A stretch of DNA of 64,000 bases from JACJWR01 sp964474045 (GTDB lineage: Bacteria; Actinomycetota; Actinomycetes; S36-B12; UBA10799). The stretch lies in assembly GCA_964474045.1 (NCBI GenBank), contig CAYYRC010000008.1, positions 1 through 64,000 on the forward strand, in the 5' to 3' direction. The notes beneath the pieces are model-generated. The model worked only from the letters and a program-made list of their open reading frames with translations. It made no database searches and was not told the DNA's origin. Positions 19,422 to 27,920 of the stretch are shown one piece after another; positions within the stretch are counted from its first letter, which is position 1; each line of letters begins with the position of its first letter. Position numbers and translations under genes: made by a program.

Positions 19422-20633
19422 TCATCTGTGCGCCTCCAACCTCCGCCGAGCCTCCGCTCGGGCCCACTCCTCTGCTGCTGTGACGTCGGCGAGTCGCATC
19501 TGGTTGCCCGGCACGAAGGCCTCGGACTCCAAGTGGGCGGTCACCACGTCGGACACTGTGCTAACAATCCGGTCGAAGCTGCTGTTCCCGCCCAGGAAGT
19601 CGGCCACGCACTCCTCGTTGGCTGCGTTGTAGACCGCCGGGGCGGTGCCGCCGGCCGCGCCCGCGCGTTTGGCCAGGGCCACGGCGGGGAAGCGAGCGTC
19701 GTCCAGCGGCTCGAACTGCCAAGTCGCGGCGCGGGTCCAGTCGCAGGCTGGCGCGATGTCCGTCAGCCGCTCCGGCCAGGTCATGCCCAGGGCGATCGGC
19801 AGCCGCATGTCCGGCGGGCTGACCTGCGCGATCGTGGAGCCGTCGACGAACTCCACCATCGAGTGCACGATCGACTGCGGGTGCACGACCACGTCGATGC
19901 GGTCGAAGGGTACGTCGAACAGCAGGTGCGCCTCGATCACCTCCAGGCCCTTGTTGACCATCGTCGCGGAGTTGCAGGTGACTACCGGGCCCATCGCCCA
20001 CGTGGGGTGCGCCAGCGCCTGCGCCGGGGTGACCGCGGCCATCTGCTCCGCAGTCGCCGTGCGAAACGGTCCGCCCGATGCCGTGAGGATGAGCCGACGC
20101 ACCTCTGCTCGGGTACCCGCGAGCAGGCACTGCGCCAGGGCCGAGTGCTCTGAGTCCACGGGAACGATCTGGCCGTCAGCGGCGGCCGCCTTGACCAACG
20201 GGCCGCCCGCGATCAGCGACTCCTTGTTGGCCAGGGCCAGAACGGCTCCGGCTGCGAGCGCGGCGAGCGTGGGTCCCAGGCCCACCGACCCGGTCATGCC
20301 GTTGACCACCACGTCGGCGGTCTGCGCGGCCGCCTGAGCCGCCGCGGTCGGACCGGCGATGAGCTGCGGCAGTGCGACGTCGTCGCCCAACCCGCGGCGC
20401 CCGGCCTCGGCCTGCAACGCCGCCCGCACTTCCGGCAACGCGTCCTCGCGGGCCACCGCCACCAGCTCCGGGCGGTGGTCGAGCGCCTGCTCGGCGAGTA
20501 GCTCCACATTGCCGCCCCCGGCAGCGAGCGCAACCACGTCGAACCGACCGGGATGCGTGTCCACTACCTGCAGCGCCTGGGTCCCGATCGACCCGGTCGA
20601 GCCAAGCAGGACGACGCGCCGCGGCCCCGTCAC
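19422..20633 (-). CDS. dxr: 1-deoxy-D-xylulose 5-phosphate reductoisomerase
   Basis: The first committed enzyme of the MEP pathway. The protein has 403 residues, with the NADPH-binding GSTGSIG at 11-17, the metal-binding region VPVDSEHSALAQCL, and the LTASGGPF and ALGMTWPERL motifs. The GTG start overlaps the stop of the aldehyde dehydrogenase gene in GTGA (20630-20633), so the two are translationally coupled. Confidence 0.98.
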   Translation of the reverse strand: MTGPRRVVLLGSTGSIGTQALQVVDTHPGRFDVVALAAGGGNVELLAEQALDHRPELVAVAREDALPEVRAALQAEAGRRGLGDDVALPQLIAGPTAAAQAAAQTADVVVNGMTGSVGLGPTLAALAAGAVLALANKESLIAGGPLVKAAAADGQIVPVDSEHSALAQCLLAGTRAEVRRLILTASGGPFRTATAEQMAAVTPAQALAHPTWAMGPVVTCNSATMVNKGLEVIEAHLLFDVPFDRIDVVVHPQSIVHSMVEFVDGSTIAQVSPPDMRLPIALGMTWPERLTDIAPACDWTRAATWQFEPLDDARFPAVALAKRAGAAGGTAPAVYNAANEECVADFLGGNSSFDRIVSTVSDVVTAHLESEAFVPGNQMRLADVTAAEEWARAEARRRLEAHR

Positions 20634-22069
20634 AGCTCCAGGCCGGTCAGCACCAGCACGCGCACATCGGTGAAGTCCTCCATCGCGTTGCGCAGACCTT
20701 CGCGGCCGACGCCGGAGTGCTTCACGCCGCCGTAGGGCATCTGGTCGGCGCGGTAGCTCGGCACATCGCCGACGATCACCCCGCCCACGTCGAGGGTGGC
20801 GTCGGCGCGGAACGCGACCTGGACGTCGTGGGTGAAGATGCCCGCCTGCAGCCCGAAGCGCGAGGAGTTGACCAGCTCGAAGGCCTCGGCCTCGGTCTCG
20901 AAAGTGGCGACCGTCATGACCGGCCCGAAGACCTCCTCGGCGGAGCACTTGGCGTCCGGGGGCACGTCGGCGAGCAGCGTCGGGGCCACCTCGGTGCCCG
21001 TCCGCGTCCCACCGGTGAGCACACGGGCGCCGTCGGCTACCGCCTCGGCGACCCAGGCCTCGACGCGTTCCGCGGCCTCCTGGTTGATCATCGGGCCGAC
21101 CACTGTCAGCGGGTCAGCTGGATCCCCGGTAACCAGGTCCGCAACCTTCGCGGTGAGCAGGGCGGTGAACTCCTCTGCGATGGCGGAGTGCACGAGCACG
21201 CGCTGGACCGAGATGCAGGACTGGCCCGCCTGGTAGTTGCCGAAGGTCGCAATCCGCGACGCCGCCCAGTCCAGGTCCGCGTCGGAGGACCAGTCCGGCA
21301 TGACGATGGCGGCGGCGTTGCCGCCGAGCTCCAGGATCACTTTCTTGGCGGGCTGCGCATCGCGGATGAGGTAGCCCACCTGCTCCGAGCCGGTGAAGCT
21401 GATCACGGGCAAACGGGGGTCCGCCACCAGGGCGGGGGCGTCGGCGTCGGCCGCCGGCAGGATCGACCACGTGCCCTCGGGCAGGTCGGTCTCAGCCAGG
21501 ATCTGGCCCAGCACCAGCGCTGACAGCGGTGTCTTGGGCGCGGGCTTGAGCACGATCGGGGCGCCGCAGGCGATGGCAGGCGCAACCTTGTGCGCAACAA
21601 GGTTGAGCGGGAAGTTGAACGGCGAGATGCCCAGCACCGGTCCGATCGCGAAGCGGCGCACGATCGCCATGCGGCCCTCGGCCGCCGCGTCAGTGTCCAG
21701 GCGCTGCAGCTCCCCAGAGAACCTCCGGGCCTCCTCCGCGCCCCAGCGGAAGGTCGACACCGCCCGGGCAACCTCGGCCCTGGCCCACATGATCGGCTTG
21801 CCGTTCTCGGCGCTGATCAGCTGCGCGATCTCGTCGGATCGTTCGGCCAAGCGTCGTGAAACGTGGTCCAGCGCCGCCGCCCGGGTGGCTGCGCTGAGGG
21901 TGCGGCTGGCGCGGGTGACGGTGTCCGCCGCCGCCACGGCGCGTTCAATATCCGCCGCCGAGGGCACGGTGTAGGTGCCCACAAGGGAGTCGTCGTAGGG
22001 GCTGCAGATCTCACGCACGTCGTCGGAGAGGACCGCGCGTCCGGCGACGTAGAAGGGCATAGGGGCCAT
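20630..22069 (-). CDS. NAD(P)-dependent aldehyde dehydrogenase
   Basis: A 479-residue ALDH-superfamily enzyme with the coenzyme motif PFNFPLNLVAHKVAPA, catalytic glutamate in LELGGN and nucleophilic cysteine in AGQSCIS. The pattern (small N-terminus, FGNYQAGQSC) is close to lactaldehyde/non-phosphorylating glyceraldehyde-3-phosphate dehydrogenase types; the substrate is not certain. It has a probable leaderless promoter and overlaps dxr, an unusual partner that could couple triose metabolism to isoprenoid supply (inference). Confidence 0.92.
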   Translation of the reverse strand: MAPMPFYVAGRAVLSDDVREICSPYDDSLVGTYTVPSAADIERAVAAADTVTRASRTLSAATRAAALDHVSRRLAERSDEIAQLISAENGKPIMWARAEVARAVSTFRWGAEEARRFSGELQRLDTDAAAEGRMAIVRRFAIGPVLGISPFNFPLNLVAHKVAPAIACGAPIVLKPAPKTPLSALVLGQILAETDLPEGTWSILPAADADAPALVADPRLPVISFTGSEQVGYLIRDAQPAKKVILELGGNAAAIVMPDWSSDADLDWAASRIATFGNYQAGQSCISVQRVLVHSAIAEEFTALLTAKVADLVTGDPADPLTVVGPMINQEAAERVEAWVAEAVADGARVLTGGTRTGTEVAPTLLADVPPDAKCSAEEVFGPVMTVATFETEAEAFELVNSSRFGLQAGIFTHDVQVAFRADATLDVGGVIVGDVPSYRADQMPYGGVKHSGVGREGLRNAMEDFTDVRVLVLTGLEL

Positions 22070-22075
22070 GGGGGC

Positions 22076-22081
22076 AGCCTA
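22076..22081 (-). promoter_or_regulatory. -10 element for leaderless aldehyde dehydrogenase-dxr unit
   Basis: TAGGCT on the minus strand, then GCCCCC and the ATG at 22069. No ribosome site is seen. Confidence 0.5.
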
Positions 22082-22106
22082 GCTGTGGGGACGTCCGCTC
22101 GGCGAA

Positions 22107-22790
22107 CTACGACAACGTCGACGTGCCCCAGGGTGCGGCTGGCTTGCGTGGGTCGAAGAAGGCCGCGGTGTAGCCGGTATCCGTCTTGGTGACGATGACC
22201 GTGTCGCGCGCCCAGCCGGAGTCGGGCTGTCGAATCCAGCTGCCGGGGGTCAGCGTGACGCTGTCGCCGTTGACGCGTCCGGACAGGTTCCACGACCCGG
22301 TGGTGCCCTGGTCGTTGTTGGTGGACGTCATGGTGCCGCTGACCGTCCCTGCCGGGCCCTGGGTCAAGTCGAGATCCACGAGGAAGGTGGTGCTTCCCTC
22401 CATGGGACGCGCCTTCCAGGCACCGGAGAAGTTCGGCGTGGACGACGGCGGGACGGCCACCGTCTGGGTGCGCTCGACGTAGACCGTCGACTCGGGCCCG
22501 GGTGCGGCAACCGTCGCAGTCACAGTCGCCTGGGGCGTGCTGACCGCAACTGGCGCGCTCGACACCGCACTCGGGGCCGTGCTCGGGTCCGTGGCGACGA
22601 CCGAATCCCCGCCCCCCGAGAAGGCCAGGAACAAGCCCCCTGCGACCAGGACGACCGCCGCCCCAGCGCCGGCGGCCAGCACCAGGGCACGCCGATCCCT
22701 GCCGCGGCCGGAGCCAGGTGCGCCGGCTGGGGGGTTGACCGAGTCCGAAGGCAAGGCCGACGCCCCGACGACCGTGTCGGAGTCTGCCAT
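22107..22790 (-). CDS. Membrane protein of unknown function, paralog 1 (frame-shifted from its zinc ribbon)
   Basis: A 227-residue frame beginning MADSDTVVG. It has a disordered N-terminus, one transmembrane segment (about residues 38-60), a Thr/Val-rich linker and a C-terminal exported domain ending LTPGSWIRQ...PWGTSTLS. The next gene downstream on the other side encodes a paralog with the same order and ending. In both, a zinc-ribbon segment lies immediately upstream; here it is in another frame, offset by one base (see the adjacent entry). The ATG at 22790 lacks a good ribosome site, so either the true protein starts at the zinc ribbon and the assembly has an extra base, or initiation is unusual. 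Confidence 0.65.
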   Translation of the reverse strand: MADSDTVVGASALPSDSVNPPAGAPGSGRGRDRRALVLAAGAGAAVVLVAGGLFLAFSGGGDSVVATDPSTAPSAVSSAPVAVSTPQATVTATVAAPGPESTVYVERTQTVAVPPSSTPNFSGAWKARPMEGSTTFLVDLDLTQGPAGTVSGTMTSTNNDQGTTGSWNLSGRVNGDSVTLTPGSWIRQPDSGWARDTVIVTKTDTGYTAAFFDPRKPAAPWGTSTLS

Positions 22791-22878
22791 CGGCAACGAC
22801 GCCGCCACATGCAGTGCAGAAGGCGCCATCGACCGCCCGCGCCCCGCACCGCGGGCACTGCCCACCCTCACCGCTCAC
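22791..22878 (-). other. Zinc-ribbon coding segment, out of frame with paralog 1
   Basis: From a GTG at 22878 (GGAAGG 9 bases upstream) the frame reads MSGEGGQCPRCG and then FCTACGG, a complete four-cysteine zinc ribbon. Reaching the MADSDTVVG frame needs removal of one base near 22791. Aligned to paralog 2 the fit is perfect apart from that base, so the two pieces belonged to one protein. Confidence 0.65.
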
Positions 22879-22927
22879 GCTACCCACCCTTCCACTGGGT
22901 TAACCAACCCCACCGCTGACCGCCGCG

Positions 22928-23656
22928 CTACGACAGCGTGGCCGATCCCCACGGGTCGCCCGGGTCCCGCGGGTCCGTGTAGGAGGCGTACACAGTGCTG
23001 CCGTTCTTTGTCAACGAGATGGCGTCCATGGCCCAGGTCGAGTTCGGCTTGTTGATCCACGACCCGGGAGTGAGCTCCAGCCGGTTGCCCCGCACCTGGC
23101 CGGACACCGTGTACACGCCGGCGTTCCCGCTGCTCGACGCCAGCGAGGCCTTTCCCGTCACGTAGCCGGAGCTGTCCTGGCTGAGGGAGAGTTGGGAGTC
23201 GTACATCACCGTCTTGCCGTTCTCGCTGCCCGCCACCGAGCCCCGCCAGTCGAACCCGAAGTTCGAGCCGCTGAAGGTCGGCGCATACGTGGTCGGCGGA
23301 GGGGTGTTGATCGACACGGGATAGGTCGGCTCGGGCTGTGCGACCATCGTCGTGGCCGTGACCGTCGCGACCGCGGTCGCGGTGACGGTCGTGACCGGCG
23401 CGGGACTGGCGGTCACGGTGGCCGCTGGTGTCGGCTGCGCTACCGAGGGGGATGTGGCCGCGGACACCTCGTTGGTGGATCCGCCACCCAACCCCATCGC
23501 CACGAAGATGGCTCCGCCCACAAGCACCACCGCCGCGACGGCGCCACCGGCGATCAGCAGCACCTTCCGGTCTTGATTCGGCTTCGCCCCGACTGGAGCC
23601 GCGCCCGGCTGCGAACCGGACCCACCGACGACCGTGGCTGATTCCGCGGATGCCAC
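22928..23656 (-). CDS. Membrane protein of unknown function, paralog 2 (downstream of an in-frame TGA)
   Basis: A 242-residue frame with N-terminal SAESATVVGGSG, one transmembrane segment (about residues 31-55), a long Val/Thr/Ala linker and a C-terminal domain ending LTPGSWINK...DPWGSATLS, clearly paralogous to the neighbour. The frame is continuous with an upstream zinc ribbon except for a TGA. A GTG at 23656 with GAGG about 8 bases upstream could restart translation; the GAGG overlaps the TGA. Fusion of a cytoplasmic zinc ribbon, one helix and an exported domain is common among uncharacterised actinobacterial envelope proteins. The function is not known. Confidence 0.7.
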   Translation of the reverse strand: MASAESATVVGGSGSQPGAAPVGAKPNQDRKVLLIAGGAVAAVVLVGGAIFVAMGLGGGSTNEVSAATSPSVAQPTPAATVTASPAPVTTVTATAVATVTATTMVAQPEPTYPVSINTPPPTTYAPTFSGSNFGFDWRGSVAGSENGKTVMYDSQLSLSQDSSGYVTGKASLASSSGNAGVYTVSGQVRGNRLELTPGSWINKPNSTWAMDAISLTKNGSTVYASYTDPRDPGDPWGSATLS

Positions 23657-23665
23657 CTGTGCGCC

Positions 23666-23737
23666 TCACGCCGTGCAGAAGCTCTCATCGCCCACCCGTG
23701 CCCCGCAGGACGGGCACTGACCGCTGTTCGCATCCAT
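23666..23737 (-). other. Zinc-ribbon coding segment ending in TGA, in frame with paralog 2
   Basis: ATG at 23735-23737 opens MDANSGQCPSCG...FCTA followed by TGA (23666-23668) and then GAQVASAE, which leads in the same frame into paralog 2. The TGA stands exactly where the fourth zinc-ligand cysteine is expected (paralog 1 has TGT there). Confidence 0.7.
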
Positions 23738-23840
23738 AGTCCTGACTACATCCACGGAGCCGGCGCGGTAAACCTGGGCGAATGGCGACGGCTCCGGCAC
23801 CCGTCGCCGCACGTCTCAAGCGTCGCCGCTTTGGCTGTCC

Positions 23841-23846
23841 TACGCT
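23841..23846 (+). promoter_or_regulatory. -10 element for leaderless gabT
   Basis: TACGCT followed by GGGGCGC and the ATG at 23854; no ribosome site is seen. Confidence 0.5.
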
Positions 23847-23853
23847 GGGGCGC

Positions 23854-25200
23854 ATGGATATGGAGCACATCACCGGCGGCCCGTCGCTGCCGCAGGAGCG
23901 CCGCGTCGTCACCGCCATCCCGGGACCCAAGTCACACGAGCTCGACCAGCGCCGCAAGGAGCTCGTGAGCGCGGGGGTCGGGGTGGTGCTGCCCGCCTAC
24001 ATCGTGGCGGCCGGCGGCGGGGTGCTGGTCGACGTCGACGGCAACTCCCTGATCGACTTGGGCTCCGGCATCGCCGTCACCTCAGTCGGCAACTCCTCTC
24101 CCCGCGTGGTGGCGAACGTCCAGCGCCAGGTGGCCGAGTTCACCCACACGTGCTTCATGGTCAACCCCTACGAGATCTACCTCGACGTGGCCGAGCGGCT
24201 CAACCGCATCACTCCAGGCGACCACGACAAGCGCACGGCGCTGTTCAACTCCGGCGCCGAGGCAGTCGAGAACGCCGTCAAGATCGCCCGCCACGCCACC
24301 GGCCGCCAGGCAATCGTCGCCTTCGAGCACGGCTACCACGGGCGAACCAACCTGACACTCGCTCTCACCGCGAAGAACATGCCTTACAAACAGCACTTCG
24401 GCCCCTTCGCCCCTGAGATCTACCGGGTCCCGGGGTCGTACCCGTTCCGCGACGGGCGCACCGGCGCGCAGGCCGCCGAGCACGCCCTGACCCGGATCGA
24501 CCGAGAGCTCGGGGCCGACAACGTCGCCGCCGTGATCATCGAGCCGATCGCCGGCGAGGGCGGCTTCATCGACCCGGCGCCCGGCTTCCTGCCGCAGTTG
24601 GCGCAATACTGCCGCGACAACGGCATCGTGTTCATCGCCGACGAGGTCCAGACCGGCTTCGCCCGCACCGGCGACATGTTCGCCTGCGACCACGAGGGCG
24701 TGGTGCCTGACATGCTGACCATGGCCAAGGGCATGGCCGGCGGCCTGCCGCTGGCCGCGGTCACGGGCCGCGCCGAACTCATGGACGCCGTGCACCCCGG
24801 CGGCCTGGGCGGCACCTACGGGGGCAACCCGACGACGTGTGCCGCGGCCATGGGCGCCCTGGACGACATCGAGCAGAACGACCTGATCGGACGCGCCCGG
24901 GAGATCGGCGCGATCTTCCACGCCCGTCTGGGCGAGCTGGCGGCCAAATACCCCCAGATCGGCAACATCCGCGGACGCGGCGCGATGATCGGCGTGGAAC
25001 TCGTGGACCCGGCCACCAACGCGCCGGACAGCGCGCTCACCGCCGCCCTCGCCAAGTACACGCACAGCCACGGCGTGGTGATGTTGACGGCCGGCACGCA
25101 CGGCAACGTCATCCGCTTCCTGCCCCCGCTGACGATCCCGGACCACCTGCTCAACGAGGGGCTCGACGTCGTTGCCGAGGCCCTCGCCGCCAACGCCTGA
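23854..25200 (+). CDS. gabT: 4-aminobutyrate aminotransferase
   Basis: A 448-residue class III PLP aminotransferase that converts GABA and 2-oxoglutarate to succinate semialdehyde and glutamate. It shows SGAEAVENAVKIAR, the HGYHGRTN region, ADEVQTGFARTG and the PLP lysine in TMAKGMAGGLP. The ATG at 23854 was chosen because a -10 element sits 7 bases upstream; the frame is open to 23782 but that part overlaps the promoter. It opens the catabolic region and is convergent with the saccharopine dehydrogenase-like gene. Confidence 0.93.
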   Translation: MDMEHITGGPSLPQERRVVTAIPGPKSHELDQRRKELVSAGVGVVLPAYIVAAGGGVLVDVDGNSLIDLGSGIAVTSVGNSSPRVVANVQRQVAEFTHTCFMVNPYEIYLDVAERLNRITPGDHDKRTALFNSGAEAVENAVKIARHATGRQAIVAFEHGYHGRTNLTLALTAKNMPYKQHFGPFAPEIYRVPGSYPFRDGRTGAQAAEHALTRIDRELGADNVAAVIIEPIAGEGGFIDPAPGFLPQLAQYCRDNGIVFIADEVQTGFARTGDMFACDHEGVVPDMLTMAKGMAGGLPLAAVTGRAELMDAVHPGGLGGTYGGNPTTCAAAMGALDDIEQNDLIGRAREIGAIFHARLGELAAKYPQIGNIRGRGAMIGVELVDPATNAPDSALTAALAKYTHSHGVVMLTAGTHGNVIRFLPPLTIPDHLLNEGLDVVAEALAANA

Positions 25201-25245
25201 GCGAGCGCTTCCCGGGGCCTGGCAAGGTCGCAAACGCGGGGAATA

Positions 25246-25281
25246 GTCGCGCACCACCGCCCAGGGGGCCCGCCGCGCGAC
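25246..25281. terminator. Possible bidirectional terminator between convergent genes
   Basis: Arms GTCGCGC (25246-25252) and GCGCGAC (25275-25281) flank 22 bases in the 97-base gap between gabT and the convergent dehydrogenase gene. There is no U-tract, so confidence is low. Confidence 0.35.
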
Positions 25282-25297
25282 GCATCCCCGTCGCGAG

Positions 25298-26518
25298 CTA
25301 GGGGCGCGTGCGGTCCTCGATCACCCACTCCTGGCCGTAGCCGTCGGCCAGCAGGTCCAGGAACGGCACGGCGTCGAACGCCTCCGGGCCCTGCACGCCC
25401 TTCCCAGACCAGGCGCCGGTCGCCAGCAGCTCCAGTGCGATCACCGGGTTCATCGCGGTCTGCCACACCACCGCCTGGGTGCCGTACTCGGACATTGTCC
25501 AGGCGTTGTCTGCCAGGTGGTAGATGTAGACGGCCTTGTCCTCGCCGTCCTTGCCTTTGCCGGTGACGTACAGGCCCGCGCAGGTCTTGCCAGTGATCTT
25601 GTCGCCCAGCGTCGCCGGGTCCGGCAGACACGCCGCGACCACCTCACGCGGGCTCACGTCCATCCCCCGCACGTTGACCGTCTCGACCCGGTCGAGGCCG
25701 AGCTTATTGAGGGTCTTGAGCACGTCGATGAACTCCTGACCCAGGCCGAACTTGAAGGTGACCCTCTTGGCCTGCAGGTACCGCGGCATGAGCAGCACCT
25801 CCTCATGCTCCACGTTGACGACCTCCACCTCGCCGATGCCGCCGGGGAACTCGAAGACCTCCGCGCCGGAGAAGGGTTCAGTCGTGTACCAGCCGCCGCG
25901 GTCGGCGTCGTAGACCACCGGCGGGTTGAGGCACTCCTCGATCACCGTCCAGATCGAGAACGATGGCGCGAAATCGTGGCCCTGCACGACCATGTCGGAG
26001 GCGTCGCGCACCCCCAGCTCGTCGATCTCGCTGAACAGGTGGTCGGAGGCGTAGCGCGCGAACACGTCCGCCAACCCGGGCTCGACGCCGATTCCGACGA
26101 GCGCCAGCCGGTCGTACTCGGCCCAGGTGTCGCTCTGCGCGAACTGCTCGTCGCCGAGTTTCACCCCGGTCAGCTCATAGGGCCGGTCCGGGTGCTTCTG
26201 CGAGAGGCTCATCGCGGTGTCGAGGTAGTCGCAGCCGGCGAAGCGGGCGCCGTTGAACACGCTCATCACGAAGCGCGGGTCGACGAGGTTGAGGATGTGA
26301 GTGACTTCGTTGGAGATCGCCATCCCGGCAACCTCGTCCGGGTTGCCCGCATCCACCTGGCGGGCGATGAACCGCGGGTCGTCGATGCGCTCGACGAGCG
26401 CCTCCGCCCGGGCGTAGTCGTAGTCCGCCACGATCCAGAGGTCGAAGAAGTCCCGGCGCGCCGCGATCATCGCCGCCGACGCCCCGACTCCCCCAGCACC
26501 CACCATCAGCACCCGCAT
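25298..26518 (-). CDS. Saccharopine dehydrogenase-family oxidoreductase
   Basis: A 406-residue protein with an N-terminal Rossmann fold (VLMVGAGGVGAS at residues 3-14) and the saccharopine dehydrogenase C-terminal domain (GIGVEPGLADVFARYA, GTQAVVWQTAMNP). Family members act in lysine degradation or synthesis, or as carboxynorspermidine dehydrogenases. The ATG at 26516-26518 has AAAGGAC upstream; an earlier in-frame start lacks support. Its neighbours gabT and the ureohydrolase suggest a role in lysine or polyamine catabolism, but the substrate is inferred only. Confidence 0.87.
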   Translation of the reverse strand: MRVLMVGAGGVGASAAMIAARRDFFDLWIVADYDYARAEALVERIDDPRFIARQVDAGNPDEVAGMAISNEVTHILNLVDPRFVMSVFNGARFAGCDYLDTAMSLSQKHPDRPYELTGVKLGDEQFAQSDTWAEYDRLALVGIGVEPGLADVFARYASDHLFSEIDELGVRDASDMVVQGHDFAPSFSIWTVIEECLNPPVVYDADRGGWYTTEPFSGAEVFEFPGGIGEVEVVNVEHEEVLLMPRYLQAKRVTFKFGLGQEFIDVLKTLNKLGLDRVETVNVRGMDVSPREVVAACLPDPATLGDKITGKTCAGLYVTGKGKDGEDKAVYIYHLADNAWTMSEYGTQAVVWQTAMNPVIALELLATGAWSGKGVQGPEAFDAVPFLDLLADGYGQEWVIEDRTRP

Positions 26519-26580
26519 GCTCGTCCTTTCGATAGCCTGCGCCACATCCTAGTGTTTCTCGACCGCGAAGGGACTGCTCA

Positions 26581-27891
26581 ATGCGCCTGCCCGCCCGCAT
26601 TTCCGTGGCGCTACTGACCGCCCTCCTGACCGTCGGCGCCGTCAGCCTGGCCGGCTGCGGAACCTCGGCCACCCCCGGAGCGAGCGGATCGGACAGCGCG
26701 GGCGCCACCAGCGTCCCGGCCGATGCTGCCCGGCTTCAACAGGTCGTTGATGGCTACGCAGCCCAGCACTACCTTCCGGGCTCGGTGGTGGGGGTCTGGC
26801 GTCCCGGCCAGGATCCCGCCATCATCACGCAGGGCCACTCAAACCTTGCGAACAACACCCCGATGTCTGCCGACGACACGTTCATCATCGCCAGCGCCAC
26901 CAAGTCATTCGTGGGAACCGTCGTGCTGCAGCTCGTGGGTGAAGGCAAACTCAGCCTCGATTCGCGCCTCAGCGAGTTCCAGCCGAACTTCCCCAACGGC
27001 GACAACATCACCGTCGAGCAGCTGCTCAACATGACGTCGGGGATCTACGACTACTCCACCGACCCCAAGGTCAATGCCGAACTGGCTGCCGACCCCGCCA
27101 AGGTGTGGCCGCACGAGGAGCTCGTTGCCGTCGCCGCGGCCGGCGCCCCGTACTTCGCGCCAGGGCAGGGCTGGCACTACTCCAACTCCAACACCGTGCT
27201 GCTCGGGCTCATCGTCGAGCAAGTGACCGGCACGCCGCTGCAGGGGCAGATCGCCAGCCGCATCACCGTGCCGCTCGGTCTGACGCACACGCTGCTGCCC
27301 GCGGACGCGGCGCAGAACAACCCTTCAGCGGTGGGCTACAACGTCGACCCGGACACGGGGCAATTCGACGTGGGCCCCAACCTGGACCCGTCCTACTTGT
27401 GGGCCGCCGGCGCGATGATCTCGAACCTTGCGGACCTCAAGGTGTGGGCCGAGGCGCTGGGGACGGGCGCCCTCATCACGCCGGAACTGCAAGCCAAGCG
27501 CACGCAGTTCCGAACCATCACCCTGGACGGGGTGCCAGCTTTCTACTCGGCCATGGACCCGGGCTACGGCTTGGCCATGGAGCGCTACCAACTGCAACCG
27601 AACGAGTTCATCGGCCACAGCGGCAAGACCAGCAACTTCAACACCCAGATGTACTACCAACCGTCAACGAAGTCGGTGCTCATCACCCTGACCAACACCG
27701 ACACCGTTGCCGGCTACGGCCCGCTGTTCTTCGCCACAGTGGCGCAGGCGGCGATCCCGGGGTCCTTCCCGGGCGTCAGCGACCCACAGTCCTCGGCCAG
27801 CGCGGCCGCGAGCACAACGGCGTCGGCTGCGGCAACGCCTCGGGACGCCTCCTCCGCGTCCGCGGCTGCGAGCGTGTCGGCCTCCGGCTGA
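26581..27891 (+). CDS. Serine hydrolase lipoprotein (class C beta-lactamase / DD-peptidase fold)
   Basis: A 436-residue exported lipoprotein: signal peptide with lipobox LAGC (lipidated C26), then a beta-lactamase/esterase domain with SxxK motif S105-A-T-K108, tyrosine motif YSNSN and HSGKT as the third motif. Proteins of this type hydrolyse D-peptides, esters or lactams outside the cell. The last 50 residues are low-complexity Ser/Ala/Thr, perhaps a wall-spanning tail. It is divergent from the saccharopine dehydrogenase gene. Beta-lactam resistance cannot be deduced from sequence. Confidence 0.9.
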   Translation: MRLPARISVALLTALLTVGAVSLAGCGTSATPGASGSDSAGATSVPADAARLQQVVDGYAAQHYLPGSVVGVWRPGQDPAIITQGHSNLANNTPMSADDTFIIASATKSFVGTVVLQLVGEGKLSLDSRLSEFQPNFPNGDNITVEQLLNMTSGIYDYSTDPKVNAELAADPAKVWPHEELVAVAAAGAPYFAPGQGWHYSNSNTVLLGLIVEQVTGTPLQGQIASRITVPLGLTHTLLPADAAQNNPSAVGYNVDPDTGQFDVGPNLDPSYLWAAGAMISNLADLKVWAEALGTGALITPELQAKRTQFRTITLDGVPAFYSAMDPGYGLAMERYQLQPNEFIGHSGKTSNFNTQMYYQPSTKSVLITLTNTDTVAGYGPLFFATVAQAAIPGSFPGVSDPQSSASAAASTTASAAATPRDASSASAAASVSASG

Positions 27892-27920
27892 TCTTGGGCA
27901 GCGGCAGGCGCAGACAGAAG

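Noticed and set aside
21817..22887. Long minus-strand frame that begins with the paralog 1 zinc ribbon
   Set aside because: After the zinc ribbon it becomes Arg/Gly/His-rich and runs into the aldehyde dehydrogenase gene in the wrong frame. Only the zinc-ribbon part is meaningful.
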